Assembly (NCBI RefSeq): GCF_000425465.1
Contig: NZ_AUDM01000008.1
Span: 1 to 64,000 of the forward strand
Length of the DNA stretch: 64,000 nt
DNA from: Flavobacterium filum DSM 17961
GTDB taxonomy: Bacteria > Bacteroidota > Bacteroidia > Flavobacteriales > Flavobacteriaceae
Reading direction: 5' to 3'
Shown here: in pieces, positions 1 through 8,524 of the stretch
How the letters are laid out: the number at the start of each line of letters is the position of its first letter
Numbering within the stretch: the first letter of the stretch is position 1
Notes under the pieces: model-generated
Told to the model about the DNA's origin: nothing
Seen by the model: the letters and a program-made list of their open reading frames with translations, nothing else
Database searches by the model: none
Translations under genes and position numbers: made by a program

Positions 1-1091
1 GGTACAATAGAATTGGTAATCGTCACATTCAAGGTTACCGGCGTGGCACATTGATTTGGATTCGGAGTAAAAAGATAACTACCCGAAGCGGTATTACTCA
101 CCGTTGCCGGATTCCACGTTCCTGTGATGCCGTTGGGTGACGTATTGACTAAAGCAGGAATTGAACTTCCGGTACAATAGGTAGCCGAGGTTACGAAATT
201 GGGAGTGACTGCCGGAGTGACTGTTATCGTTACTTGATCGGAAGTGGTTAGCCCACAACTATTTGAGGCAGTTAAGGTGACTAGTATAGTGCCGCTTGCC
301 GTTGAAGGAATGGTGTAGGAGGTAGTTAATGAGTTTACATTTGAAAGCGAACCAACAGGAGCACTCCATTGAAAGGATTGTTGACCGGCAACTGAACCGG
401 TAAGGTTAATTGTGCTACCGGCACATGCTACTACTGAATCTGGATTTGCAATGGCATAAAAAGGATTGATAGGAGCAACACAACCTAAATTGGTATAAGT
501 AGCTTGTCCGGAGGGAGTAAACAAAACCGTAGCTCCATCAGCAGCAATGTTCGCACCAAATTGGTCAACTAATAAAGTTCTGTCATAGGTTACTTGGTCT
601 GTACATGCACCAAAAGACATAGTAAGCGTTCTAAAACCTGTACCTGCATTCCCAAAATGACCGGCTGTTACAGTTGTATTATTTTGAAATAAAATGTAAA
701 CCGTATCCATTAAAGCCCCAAATGAATTTAAAGTAACATCGTAATTTTCACCGGTAACAAGATAAACCAGTGCGTTTGCCGGTAATACTCCTCCGGTGGG
801 TTGAAGAATTTGTCCACAACCCCCATTGGCTATTACATCTGCATTTAATGCAGAAACCACGTTTGCTGTAGCAGCATTTTGAATAAGACCTTGCCAAGCA
901 TTGCTAGGCCAAGTGACAGATAAGGTTGAGGTGTTAATAGGAGCAGAGCCAACTTTAAAACGAACCATTTCGTTAAAACCTTCTTGGCCACCACAGGCAT
1001 CAACATAAATGGCTTCTATTTCAAAACACTGAGCAGAAGTATTTTGAGAGCAAAATAGCCAAAGGACTAAAATTATGAGCAGTTTTTTCAA
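1..1091 (-). CDS. Giant secreted Ig-like repeat protein, N-terminal part (runs off the left edge)
   Basis: Reading the minus strand from 1091 gives an open frame to the window edge, about 363 codons. The only plausible start is TTG at 1091 (TTG AAA AAA CTG), followed by a hydrophobic signal peptide (residues 1-20, KKLLIILVLWLF, ending near TSAQ). Residues about 21-180 form one domain rich in Cys and Gly with a DACGG motif. From about residue 190 there are repeated Ig/PKD-like units with aligned motifs such as TPNFVTSATYCTGSSIPAL and GITGTWNPATVS, typical of large Bacteroidota adhesins that are exported and often processed by the type IX secretion system. The sorting signal would lie outside the window. 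Function in adhesion or gliding is only an inference from architecture. The TTG start makes the gene easy to miss. Confidence 0.8.
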   Translation of the reverse strand, partial: MKKLLIILVLWLFCSQNTSAQCFEIEAIYVDACGGQEGFNEMVRFKVGSAPINTSTLSVTWPSNAWQGLIQNAATANVVSALNADVIANGGCGQILQPTGGVLPANALVYLVTGENYDVTLNSFGALMDTVYILFQNNTTVTAGHFGNAGTGFRTLTMSFGACTDQVTYDRTLLVDQFGANIAADGATVLFTPSGQATYTNLGCVAPINPFYAIANPDSVVACAGSTINLTGSVAGQQSFQWSAPVGSLSNVNSLTTSYTIPSTASGTILVTLTASNSCGLTTSDQVTITVTPAVTPNFVTSATYCTGSSIPALVNTSPNGITGTWNPATVSNTASGSYLFTPNPNQCATPVTLNVTITNSIV

Positions 1092-1181
1092 TTCAGTAAA
1101 ATATGGGCAAAGGTAATATAACATTCATAATATTTCGAAACGAAATGATTACTAAATTGTTATCCTGAACTGTTAAATTTT

Positions 1182-1208
1182 AAACAAAAAAAAGCCCCGA
1201 AGGGCTTT
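1182..1208 (-). terminator. Rho-independent terminator of the 1228-1983 lipoprotein gene
   Basis: On the minus strand, AAAGCCC, loop TTCG, GGGCTTT is followed by a T-rich run (RC of 1182-1190). The perfect 7-bp stem (1191-1197 with 1202-1208) sits 20 bp past the stop codon at 1228. Confidence 0.85.
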
Positions 1209-1227
1209 AAAAGAACAATATAATTTT

Positions 1228-1983
1228 CTAGTAAAAAAATACGGTTGTATAATTTCCTTCAAAATCAGTTGTTACTGTTGTTGAAGTAGCAGGAAAATTA
1301 TTTGAATTATAAGTGTAGGTATGCGTTGTGTTATTTACACCATTAGTATTAATAGTTAATGGATTGTTTAAAGAGGCTTCAAAAGCTGAATAATTTGGTA
1401 ATGCAAAACTTATTTTATCCAATCCGGTTACGTTTTTAAAAGGTTCATTTTTATTGTCATACGTAACTGTAATGATTTCTGTTGATTCAAACCCCATGAA
1501 ATAAGTTGTTATTTCTTTTTTGTTTGGATTGCCGTTAGAATCAAAATAAATAGTTCCGTCAGCGGAAAGTTCATCATTTGTTTCCGTTACAAATGAAATT
1601 GTTCCATTAGCATTGTGTGTATACAAATCAATTTCAATATCTCCAAAAGAATCTACTCTTGTTGATTTGATCAATCGTTGATTAGTGTCATATTCATAGG
1701 TGATTACATCCTCTAATTCACCATCAAAAAAGTATTCTTCTTTTGTGATAAGATCTCCGGTATAGGTAAATTCAGTTACTTCTTCACCGTTGTTCCAGTT
1801 ACTTTTTACAATTTTAGTACCATTGTAGGTCAATAAAAGAGTTTCTACAAAACCATCTTCATACGTTTCAACAATTTTAGATACTAAAGGTGTGGTCGTG
1901 TCTGGATTGTTGTTATTGTCGTCAGAACTACTACAGGCTGATAATACAGTTAAAGCGATTAAGCTTAATACGATTTTTTTCAT
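1228..1983 (-). CDS. Lipoprotein with YD-repeat-like beta strands, unknown function
   Basis: 251 aa. The N-terminus MKKIVLSLIALTVLSACSSSDDNNNN is a classic lipoprotein signal: short hydrophobic core, lipobox LSAC with acylated Cys17, then an acidic/Asn linker that in Bacteroidota often correlates with surface export. The body (residues 35-251) consists of short beta repeats with YTYDTNQRL- and YTHNANGT-like motifs, similar in style to RHS/YD repeats and to the 28420-29325 product. No catalytic motif is visible. It is divergent from era, and a TATCTTTG -7 box lies 26 bp upstream. Role unknown. Confidence 0.85.
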   Translation of the reverse strand: MKKIVLSLIALTVLSACSSSDDNNNNPDTTTPLVSKIVETYEDGFVETLLLTYNGTKIVKSNWNNGEEVTEFTYTGDLITKEEYFFDGELEDVITYEYDTNQRLIKSTRVDSFGDIEIDLYTHNANGTISFVTETNDELSADGTIYFDSNGNPNKKEITTYFMGFESTEIITVTYDNKNEPFKNVTGLDKISFALPNYSAFEASLNNPLTINTNGVNNTTHTYTYNSNNFPATSTTVTTDFEGNYTTVFFY

Positions 1984-2008
1984 TGTTTAATTTATTTAAT
2001 TAGGTTGG

Positions 2009-2016
2009 CAAAGATA
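2009..2016 (-). promoter_or_regulatory. -7 promoter box of the 1228-1983 lipoprotein gene
   Basis: TATCTTTG on the minus strand matches the Bacteroidota TAnnTTTG consensus and lies 26 bp before the ATG at 1983. No convincing -33 TTG at the standard spacing. Confidence 0.5.
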
Positions 2017-2061
2017 TACTTTTAAACTATTTTTGAGGTGATAAGAAGCAAAAAGAAACCG

Positions 2062-2069
2062 TATATTTG
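2062..2069 (+). promoter_or_regulatory. -7 promoter box of era
   Basis: TATATTTG matches TAnnTTTG and ends 8 bp before the first era ATG (2078). The mRNA would therefore start almost at the start codon and be nearly leaderless. The second in-frame ATG is at 2084. Confidence 0.5.
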
Positions 2070-2077
2070 CCAAAATT

Positions 2078-2968
2078 ATGAATATGGCTCACAAAGCAGG
2101 ATTTGTCAATATTATCGGTAATCCAAACGTTGGAAAATCAACCCTTATGAATGCAATGGTGGGAGAACGGTTGTCGATCATCACTTCAAAAGCACAAACT
2201 ACCCGTCACCGTATATTAGGAATTGTAAACAGCGATGATTTTCAAGTTGTTTTTTCTGACACACCCGGAATCATCAAACCGGCCTATGAAATGCAGGAAT
2301 CCATGATGCAGTTTGTAAAATCGGCTTTTGAAGATGCGGATGTGTTGATTTATATGGTTGAGATTGGAGAGAAAGAATTGAAAGATGAAGCCTTTTTTAA
2401 TCGAATTATTTACAGTGAAATACCGGTTTTACTTTTGTTGAACAAAATTGATAAATCCAACCAAGAACAATTAGAGGAGCAAGTAACTTTATGGAAAGAA
2501 AAAGTGCCGAATGCAGAGATTTTTGCCATTTCAGCCTTAGAGAATTTTAATGTGAAAGAGGTTTTTGACCGCATCATTGCTTTGTTACCTGAATGTCCGC
2601 CCTATTATCCAAAAGATGCGTTAACCGACAAGCCTGAGCGATTTTTTGTGAATGAAATTGTGCGGGAAAAAATCTTATTGAATTACGAAAAAGAAATACC
2701 TTATGCGGTTGAAGTGGAAACCGAAGAGTTTTTAGAAGACGATGATATTATCCGCATACGAGCCATTATCATGGTAGAACGCGATACACAAAAAGGTATT
2801 ATCATCGGTCACAAAGGTGCAGCTTTAAAAAAAGTGGGAATCCAAGCCCGTGAGGAATTAGAGAAATTCTTCGGCAAACAAATTCACATTCAGCTTTTTG
2901 TGAAAGTGAGTAAAGATTGGCGAAGCAATACTTTTCAATTGCGAAGATTGGGGTATAATCAGAAGTAG
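2078..2968 (+). CDS. era: GTPase Era, 16S rRNA/30S maturation factor
   Basis: 296 aa, the normal length of Era. The N-terminal GTPase domain has G1 GNPNVGKS (residues 14-21), G3 DTPG (about 62) and G4 NKID (about 122). The C-terminal KH RNA-binding domain has IIGHKGAALKKVG (about 247-259). Era binds the 3' end of 16S rRNA and checks 30S assembly at the membrane. The start is ATG 2078 or ATG 2084 (MNMAHKAGF); most homologues begin at the AHKAGFV block, so either works. It converges with the 2969-3472 gene with no base between the two stops, and der follows, a common pairing in flavobacteria. Confidence 0.97.
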   Translation: MNMAHKAGFVNIIGNPNVGKSTLMNAMVGERLSIITSKAQTTRHRILGIVNSDDFQVVFSDTPGIIKPAYEMQESMMQFVKSAFEDADVLIYMVEIGEKELKDEAFFNRIIYSEIPVLLLLNKIDKSNQEQLEEQVTLWKEKVPNAEIFAISALENFNVKEVFDRIIALLPECPPYYPKDALTDKPERFFVNEIVREKILLNYEKEIPYAVEVETEEFLEDDDIIRIRAIIMVERDTQKGIIIGHKGAALKKVGIQAREELEKFFGKQIHIQLFVKVSKDWRSNTFQLRRLGYNQK

Positions 2969-3472
2969 TTACGGAATAATTTTATTAAATTCCTCTTCAA
3001 GTTCCCTCATTTGATCATATCCGTTCGTTCTAATTTGTCGTGCGATGAAATAAAGTAAAAACCAGCAAAAAACCATTAGTGTCATCACTATTACATCATT
3101 TGTAAAGGGTTTATGGATCATGGCATTTGAAAAGGCAAACATCATAAACAAAATAAATACTCCGGCAATAATAAAATGTAAAAACATAAAAAATGTCCAT
3201 AAGGTTTGAGCCGGACCATACATTCCTCTTATATGCGTTGCATTTTTTTCATTTCCTTCTTTTTCCTCTAAATCTATGGATAAATGGGGTGACCAATATT
3301 TTTGTCGTTCACCGGAAAAAGTATATTGGATGTGATAATTTCTAATTTTCATAAAAATACCGGCACTGATACTCGTTTTATGCTCCACAAATTTTTGTCT
3401 TACAGAATCAATATTTTCCTCTACATCGATTTGAAATCTGGGACGTAAAGGGATGCTTGAAGATTTTTCCAT
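2969..3472 (-). CDS. Small two-helix membrane protein, unknown function
   Basis: 167 aa on the minus strand between era and der. Residues 1-80 look soluble and beta-rich (RNYHIQYTFSGERQKYWSPH). Two membrane segments follow at about 91-115 (TFFMFLHFIIAGVFILFMMF) and 127-146 (DVIVMTLMVFCWFLLYFIA), then a charged tail with a short coiled-coil-like run (QMRELEEEFNKI). No known motif recognised. It is conserved-looking and sits between two ribosome-assembly GTPases, but nothing ties it functionally to them. Its stop abuts the era stop directly. Confidence 0.75.
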   Translation of the reverse strand: MEKSSSIPLRPRFQIDVEENIDSVRQKFVEHKTSISAGIFMKIRNYHIQYTFSGERQKYWSPHLSIDLEEKEGNEKNATHIRGMYGPAQTLWTFFMFLHFIIAGVFILFMMFAFSNAMIHKPFTNDVIVMTLMVFCWFLLYFIARQIRTNGYDQMRELEEEFNKIIP

Positions 3473-3516
3473 GTTGCTTTGGAGATTTAGTTTAACGTAC
3501 TAAATTAATAAAAAAA

Positions 3517-3546
3517 TTGATATTGTATTCATTAATACTACCTTTG
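3517..3546 (+). promoter_or_regulatory. Promoter of der
   Basis: TTG (3517-3519), 19-bp spacer, TACCTTTG (3539-3546): a textbook Bacteroidota TTG-N19-TAnnTTTG promoter ending 13 bp before the ATG at 3560. Confidence 0.7.
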
Positions 3547-3559
3547 CACCATATTTTAA

Positions 3560-4876
3560 ATGATCATGAATAATATTGTAGCCATAGTAGGGAGACCAAA
3601 CGTAGGAAAATCAACGCTTTTTAATCGATTAATCAAAAGAAGAGAGGCCATTGTTGATGCTGTGAGTGGGGTTACCCGCGACCGAAATTATGGAAAAAGT
3701 GAATGGAACGGAAAAGAGTTTTCAGTAATTGATACCGGTGGATACATCAAAGGTTCAGAAGATATTTTTGAAGGAGAAATACGCAAGCAAGTTGAGTTAG
3801 CTATTGATGAGGCGGATGTTATTTTGTTTGTGGTAGATGTTGAAGAAGGTATTACACCGATGGATGATGAAGTAGCAAAGTTGTTGCGAAAAGTTACAAA
3901 ACCGGTCTTACTAGTGGTGAACAAAGTAGATAACGCCATGCGGGAAAAAGACGCTCTTGAATTTTATAATTTAGGTTTAGGCGATTATTATACGATTTCC
4001 GGTACTTCCGGAAGTGGAACAGGTGATTTGTTGGATCAAATGATTGCTGTTTTTCCGGAAAAACCGGAACCGGTTCAAGAAGAAGTTGAGTTACCTCGAT
4101 TTGCAGTAGTGGGTCGTCCGAATGCCGGAAAATCAAGTTTTATCAATGCATTAATTGGTGAAGATCGGTATATTGTTACAGATATTGCCGGAACCACCCG
4201 TGATGCTATTGATACTAAATACAACCGTTTTGGGTTTGAGTTTAACCTAGTAGATACCGCCGGAATCCGAAGAAAAGCAAAAGTAAAAGAAGATTTAGAA
4301 TTCTATTCAGTTATGCGTTCGGTTAGGGCTATTGAGCATGCCGATGTTTGTATATTGATGATTGATGCCACTCGCGGATTTGAAGGACAAGACCAAAGTA
4401 TCTTTTGGTTAGCCGCCAAAAACCGTAAAGGAATTATTATATTAGTAAACAAATGGGATTTGGTAGAAAAAGACACCATGTCCACCCGTGATTATGAGGC
4501 TAAAATCAGAAAAGAAATAGAACCCTTTACGGATGTGAAAATATTGTTTGTTTCCGCTTTAACGAAGCAGCGTTTACTCAAAGCGTTGGAAGAAACGGTT
4601 AAAGTTTTTGAAAACAGAAAGCAGCGAATTTCCACTTCAAAATTCAATGAATTCATGTTGAAATTGATTGAAGCCTTTCCACCGCCGGCTTTAAAAGGTA
4701 AATATGTGAAAATTAAATATTGTATGCAATTGCCTACACCAACCCCTCAGTTTGTGTTTTTTGCAAATTTACCTCAATATGTAAAAGATCCGTATAAACG
4801 GTTCTTAGAAAATAAAATCCGTGAAAATTGGGATTTTTCGGGGGTGCCGATTGATATTTATATTCGGGAGAAGTAA
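3560..4876 (+). CDS. der: GTPase Der (EngA), 50S ribosome assembly factor
   Basis: 438 aa with the diagnostic two tandem GTPase domains: G1 GRPNVGKS near residue 11 and a second GRPNAGKSS near 185, DTGG/DTAG switch motifs and two NKxD motifs (NKVD, NKWD). The C-terminal KH-like domain (about 355-438) ends in the typical YVKIKYCMQ...PIDIYIREK. Der acts in late 50S maturation. Starts at ATG 3560 or 3566 ([11 protein letters not shown]); the promoter ends at 3546, so both are possible. It is the only gene on its transcript; a 29-bp perfect hairpin follows the stop. Confidence 0.97.
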   Translation: MIMNNIVAIVGRPNVGKSTLFNRLIKRREAIVDAVSGVTRDRNYGKSEWNGKEFSVIDTGGYIKGSEDIFEGEIRKQVELAIDEADVILFVVDVEEGITPMDDEVAKLLRKVTKPVLLVVNKVDNAMREKDALEFYNLGLGDYYTISGTSGSGTGDLLDQMIAVFPEKPEPVQEEVELPRFAVVGRPNAGKSSFINALIGEDRYIVTDIAGTTRDAIDTKYNRFGFEFNLVDTAGIRRKAKVKEDLEFYSVMRSVRAIEHADVCILMIDATRGFEGQDQSIFWLAAKNRKGIIILVNKWDLVEKDTMSTRDYEAKIRKEIEPFTDVKILFVSALTKQRLLKALEETVKVFENRKQRISTSKFNEFMLKLIEAFPPPALKGKYVKIKYCMQLPTPTPQFVFFANLPQYVKDPYKRFLENKIRENWDFSGVPIDIYIREK

Positions 4877-4892
4877 GCATCAGGTTTATTTT

Positions 4893-4960
4893 AAACCATT
4901 AAGAAATTAAGGTTCATTAAGGGATTGATTGCTTAATGAACCTTAATTTCTTAATGGTTT
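4893..4960. repeat. 29-bp perfect inverted repeat, dispersed family with copies at 38153 and 29706
   Basis: Arm 4893-4921 begins AAACCATTAAGAAATTAAGG and is exactly complementary to arm 4932-4960, with a 10-nt loop (GGATTGATTG). The right arm (CTTAATGAACCTTAATTTCT...) recurs with one change at 38153-38180 and partly at 29706-29729. It lacks a G+C stem and a clean T tract, so it looks more like a dispersed palindromic repeat than a terminator, although it may serve as one between der and the convergent toxin gene. Confidence 0.85.
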
Positions 4961-4988
4961 TTATTTATAATTGAAACTAATTAGAAAA

Positions 4989-5270
4989 TTACTTGTCATC
5001 ATAATGCCCCATTGCAGAGAGTACATAAACGGTTACAACATTTTCATGCACTTCATAAATTAATCGGTCTTTTTGATTAATTCTTCTTGACCAAAGGCCT
5101 TGAAACTCATGTTTTAAAGGTTCAGGTTTTCCTGTGCCGGTGTAGGGATGTTCTTTTAATTCTTTGTAAATTTTATCAATTTTATTAAGAACTGCTTTAT
5201 TGCCTGATTTTTTGTGTTTTAGAAAATCTTTTTTTGCGTTTTCTGTAATTTCTATTCTATACCTTCCCAT
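4989..5270 (-). CDS. YoeB/Txe-type mRNA interferase toxin
   Basis: 93 aa RelE-superfamily toxin. Family features seen: IEITENAKKDFLKHKKS at the start, GKPEPLKHEFQGLWSRRI in the middle, and the YoeB C-terminus LSAMGHYDDK with the catalytic His and terminal Lys. Family members cleave mRNA at the ribosomal A site. The gene overlaps its antitoxin gene by 19 bp, so the two are translationally coupled, antitoxin first. The conserved Arg usually found before the GHYDD motif (SARGHYDD) is Met here; the other residues are kept. Confidence 0.92.
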   Translation of the reverse strand: MGRYRIEITENAKKDFLKHKKSGNKAVLNKIDKIYKELKEHPYTGTGKPEPLKHEFQGLWSRRINQKDRLIYEVHENVVTVYVLSAMGHYDDK

Positions 5271-5479
5271 ATAGAATCAGTTTCGATGATAGTAGTTTTT
5301 CCATCAATAATTTCCTTTCTTGCTTTTTCAATTTTAGCAACAAATTCTTTATTGTATGGGCTTTTGGGTTCCTCAACAATATGAACAACTTCTTTTTCTT
5401 CATAAAAAGCTTTCAAAAAAGCAAGTAACGCTTTTCCTTTTTCAGTTTTTTCGTTGATGTTTAAGGTTATAGTTGTCAT
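5252..5479 (-). CDS. Antitoxin partner of the YoeB-type toxin
   Basis: 75 aa, encoded just upstream of the toxin and overlapping it by 19 bp. MTTITLNINEKTEKGKALLAFLKAF is a short beta strand plus helix suited to DNA binding and dimerisation. The C-terminal half (about 40-75) is charged and probably the flexible toxin-wrapping tail. It resembles the small DUF2683-like antitoxins paired with YoeB/RelE toxins in Bacteroidota rather than YefM. Assignment rests mainly on gene order and size. Confidence 0.8.
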   Translation of the reverse strand: MTTITLNINEKTEKGKALLAFLKAFYEEKEVVHIVEEPKSPYNKEFVAKIEKARKEIIDGKTTIIETDSIWEGIE

Positions 5480-5499
5480 AATAGCAGCATTTTATGTTA

Positions 5500-5507
5500 C
5501 AAATATA
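5500..5507 (-). promoter_or_regulatory. -7 box of the toxin-antitoxin operon
   Basis: TATATTTG on the minus strand, 21 bp before the antitoxin ATG at 5479. No clear operator palindrome recognised. Confidence 0.45.
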
Positions 5508-5681
5508 CAGCAATTTTCAAAAAAATGGGATTTGATATTCAGGTTTATTTTATACTATACAAAAGACGATTTTAACAATCAACAGGATTTAAATGTTAAA
5601 TATTCTGTAAGAAATTTTAACGTTTGATACTAAAATTGTTATTTCGCTGTTATAGAATTTTCTCACAGTTAAATTAGCATT

Positions 5682-8468
5682 ATGTTTAAATCACTATTTG
5701 CCGTTATTGTTTTGTTATTTGTTTCTATGCTAAACGCTCAAAGTTTAGTTTCTATTAAAGGGAAGGTTATTGATGAACAAACCAAACTTCCACTTGAATC
5801 CGCTACCATTTATCTGACTTCTAAAAAAGATTCAACGGTTATTGCGTATTCTATTTCAGAAAAAAACGGGAATTTTATATTAAAAGCACCTAAAAGTACC
5901 AATCCATTACAACTAAAAGCTTCTTTTATAGGTTATGCTACCAAAAGTCAGGAATTATCGCAATTGATTGCCGATACGGAAATTGGTTTGCTATCGTTAA
6001 CGGAGTCCGGTACAACCCTTGGTGAAGTTGTCGTAAAAGGAGAAGCACCGCCGGTTCGAATCAAAAATGACACATTAGAGTTTGATGCGGCTTCTTTTAA
6101 AGTGGGAGCCGATGCAAACGTTGAAAAACTATTGCGACAGTTACCAGGCGTAGAGATTTCACCGGAAGGAAAAATTACAGTGAACGGGAAGGAAGTAAAC
6201 CAAATCTTAGTCAACGGAAAACCATTTTTTGGCAAAGACGGCAAAATTGCCACGCAAAACTTACCGGCAGAAATTATTGAGAAAATACAAGTAGTGGATA
6301 CCAAAACTAAAGCTGAAGAACTTTCGGGTGAAACAGCTTCAGGAGAAGAAAAGACCATTAATCTCACTATTCAAGAAGATAAAAACAAAGGTTTTTTTGG
6401 TAAAATCATGGGCGGTTATGGTTCGGATGAACGCTACGAATCGAGTTTATTGCTCAATTGGTTCAAGGGAGATCAAAAAATTAGCGTTTTGGCCTCTGCC
6501 AACAATATCAATTCTGTCGGATTTTCGATGAACGAAATTTTTGATAACATGGGTGGCGGTAGAAATGTTTCGGTTTATTCTAATGATGATGGTTCATTTG
6601 GTATAAACGGGATGAATTTTGGTGGTAGCAACGGTTTAACAACCTCTAATTTGATAGGCGTAAATTATGCTGACAAATGGTTTAAAAAAGTAGAAGTAAA
6701 CAACAATTATTTTTTCACGAATACAGAATCTGAAAATGTAACCCGTTCTTCACGAACCAATTTATTGCCTACGGAAACAACTTTTACAGAATCAGTTTCC
6801 AATTCTAATCGATTGGGAAATTCTCATAATCTAAGTATGAATTTTGAGGTTAAGTTTGACTCTTTAACAAGTATATATATCGAACCCAAGTTGGTTAGGA
6901 GTATCAATAAAGACCGCTTTTCCAGTCAACAGGAAACGCTAAATCAAGCAGATGTATTATCGAATGAAAGCATAAACGATACGTATTCTGATGTAGATAA
7001 CACATCTTTTGAAAATTATATGCTGTATTATCAACAGTCGAAAAAGAAGAAAAACAGAGGTTGGAGTGTTTCTTTACAAAATGAACATCGAAAATCGGCT
7101 ACTTTTTCAACTGTAAATTCTTCTACTTTTTATTATCAAACTGCTGAACCGGATGATATTCGAAATCAGAATTTATACCGTGATAATAACTTTAATAAAA
7201 TTGCCTCAGAAATTCGATTTGGTGAACCCATAACGGATTCGTTAAAATTGAGTGTTACCACCGAAATAGATTATTATGCTTCCAAAGATAAAGATGCAAC
7301 GTTTGATTTTAATGCCACATCCGGCAGTTATACTGATTTTAATGGATTCTTGTCGAATGAAATTAATTCAAGTGTTGTAAAAATTCATCCCACAGCTGGC
7401 TTAAATTGGAACAAAAAGAATTTGCGAACTCGTTTTAACATTGGGCCGGAATTTGTAACTTTTAAAAATGAATCTGATTACCTAGGTGTTCGAACCAATT
7501 TGGATAAAAATTATGTTTTTCCACGAGCAACTGCTAATTTATATTATACCATTTCAAAAAGTAAATCGGTTTATGCTAATTACAATTTCAGAATGGAATT
7601 GCCATTAGCCAATCAAATTTTGCCGGTCATTAATTTATCCAATCCGTTGAATACGATTGTTGGAAATGGCGATTTGAATCCGACCCAACAACATAATATG
7701 TACATGAATTTCAACAATTATGATTGGCAATCGCGAAGTGGATTCTTCTTTTACAGCGGAATGAATCTTTACAAAGACCAGATAGTTTCTTCAACTGTTT
7801 TTGATGAAAGTTTCAGAGCACAAACTACTTATGAAAATGTGGACAAAGGATTTAATAGTTATCTTGGAGCATCATGGAGTAAGACGTTCAAAAAAGAAAA
7901 AAGAAGCTTGCGGTTGAGTTTGGGTATTGATGGTGGATATAATCTTAATCAAGGATTGACAAATGCTGAATTATATGAAGCAAAAGGATGGAGAATGGAA
8001 CCTCGTATGAGTTTAAATTGGTCTATTGAAGAATTGATTACTATTGCTCCATCCTACAGTTACAGTTTCAATTCTACCGATTTTACCAATTATGTAATTG
8101 AAAATGCCAATAATTTTGTGCACCGATTCAAAATGGAATTTACCAGTTATTGGCCAAAGAAAGTAGTTTTTGGAAATGATTTTGGATATACCTACAACTC
8201 TAATATAGCCGATGGTTTTCAAAAAGATTTTTATTTGTGGAATACCAGTTTAGGTTACAATTTCTACAAAGACCGATTACTAGCCAAAGTAAAAGTGTAT
8301 GATGTGTTAAATCAAAACGTGGGTGTGCGAAGAACCATTACGCCAACCGCCATTACCGATACCGAAAATATTGTTCTGCAACAATATGTGATGTTTTCAT
8401 TGACTTATAAACTAGATAAATTTGGAGGAAAAAAAGATAATGAAGGTGGAATGTTCTTTATAGATTAA
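5682..8468 (+). CDS. TonB-dependent-receptor-like outer-membrane beta-barrel protein
   Basis: 928 aa. A signal peptide (1-19, ends in LNAQ) is followed by a carboxypeptidase-regulatory-like beta sandwich (about 24-105: SIKGKVIDEQTKLPLESATIYL), a plug-like domain (about 112-230: LGEVVVKGEAPPVRIKNDTL, LLRQLPGVEISPEGKITVNG) and a long barrel with alternating aromatic strands to the C-terminus. This order matches the outer_membrane beta-barrel family related to TonB receptors. There is no SusD-type partner next to it, so uptake substrate cannot be inferred; it could equally be a structural barrel. Monocistronic, ended by a strong bidirectional terminator. Confidence 0.88.
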   Translation: MFKSLFAVIVLLFVSMLNAQSLVSIKGKVIDEQTKLPLESATIYLTSKKDSTVIAYSISEKNGNFILKAPKSTNPLQLKASFIGYATKSQELSQLIADTEIGLLSLTESGTTLGEVVVKGEAPPVRIKNDTLEFDAASFKVGADANVEKLLRQLPGVEISPEGKITVNGKEVNQILVNGKPFFGKDGKIATQNLPAEIIEKIQVVDTKTKAEELSGETASGEEKTINLTIQEDKNKGFFGKIMGGYGSDERYESSLLLNWFKGDQKISVLASANNINSVGFSMNEIFDNMGGGRNVSVYSNDDGSFGINGMNFGGSNGLTTSNLIGVNYADKWFKKVEVNNNYFFTNTESENVTRSSRTNLLPTETTFTESVSNSNRLGNSHNLSMNFEVKFDSLTSIYIEPKLVRSINKDRFSSQQETLNQADVLSNESINDTYSDVDNTSFENYMLYYQQSKKKKNRGWSVSLQNEHRKSATFSTVNSSTFYYQTAEPDDIRNQNLYRDNNFNKIASEIRFGEPITDSLKLSVTTEIDYYASKDKDATFDFNATSGSYTDFNGFLSNEINSSVVKIHPTAGLNWNKKNLRTRFNIGPEFVTFKNESDYLGVRTNLDKNYVFPRATANLYYTISKSKSVYANYNFRMELPLANQILPVINLSNPLNTIVGNGDLNPTQQHNMYMNFNNYDWQSRSGFFFYSGMNLYKDQIVSSTVFDESFRAQTTYENVDKGFNSYLGASWSKTFKKEKRSLRLSLGIDGGYNLNQGLTNAELYEAKGWRMEPRMSLNWSIEELITIAPSYSYSFNSTDFTNYVIENANNFVHRFKMEFTSYWPKKVVFGNDFGYTYNSNIADGFQKDFYLWNTSLGYNFYKDRLLAKVKVYDVLNQNVGVRRTITPTAITDTENIVLQQYVMFSLTYKLDKFGGKKDNEGGMFFID

Positions 8469-8506
8469 ACAAAAAGCGACTTGTAAATTCAAGTCGCTTT
8501 TTGTTT
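8467..8506. terminator. Bidirectional Rho-independent terminator
   Basis: A perfect 17-bp stem (8467-8483 with 8490-8506), AAACAAAAAGCGACTTG, loop TAAATT, with A and T tracts on the two sides. It lies between the convergent barrel gene (+) and TPM gene (-) and overlaps the former's stop codon. Confidence 0.9.
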
Positions 8507-8524
8507 ATAATTGTTTTTTTGATT

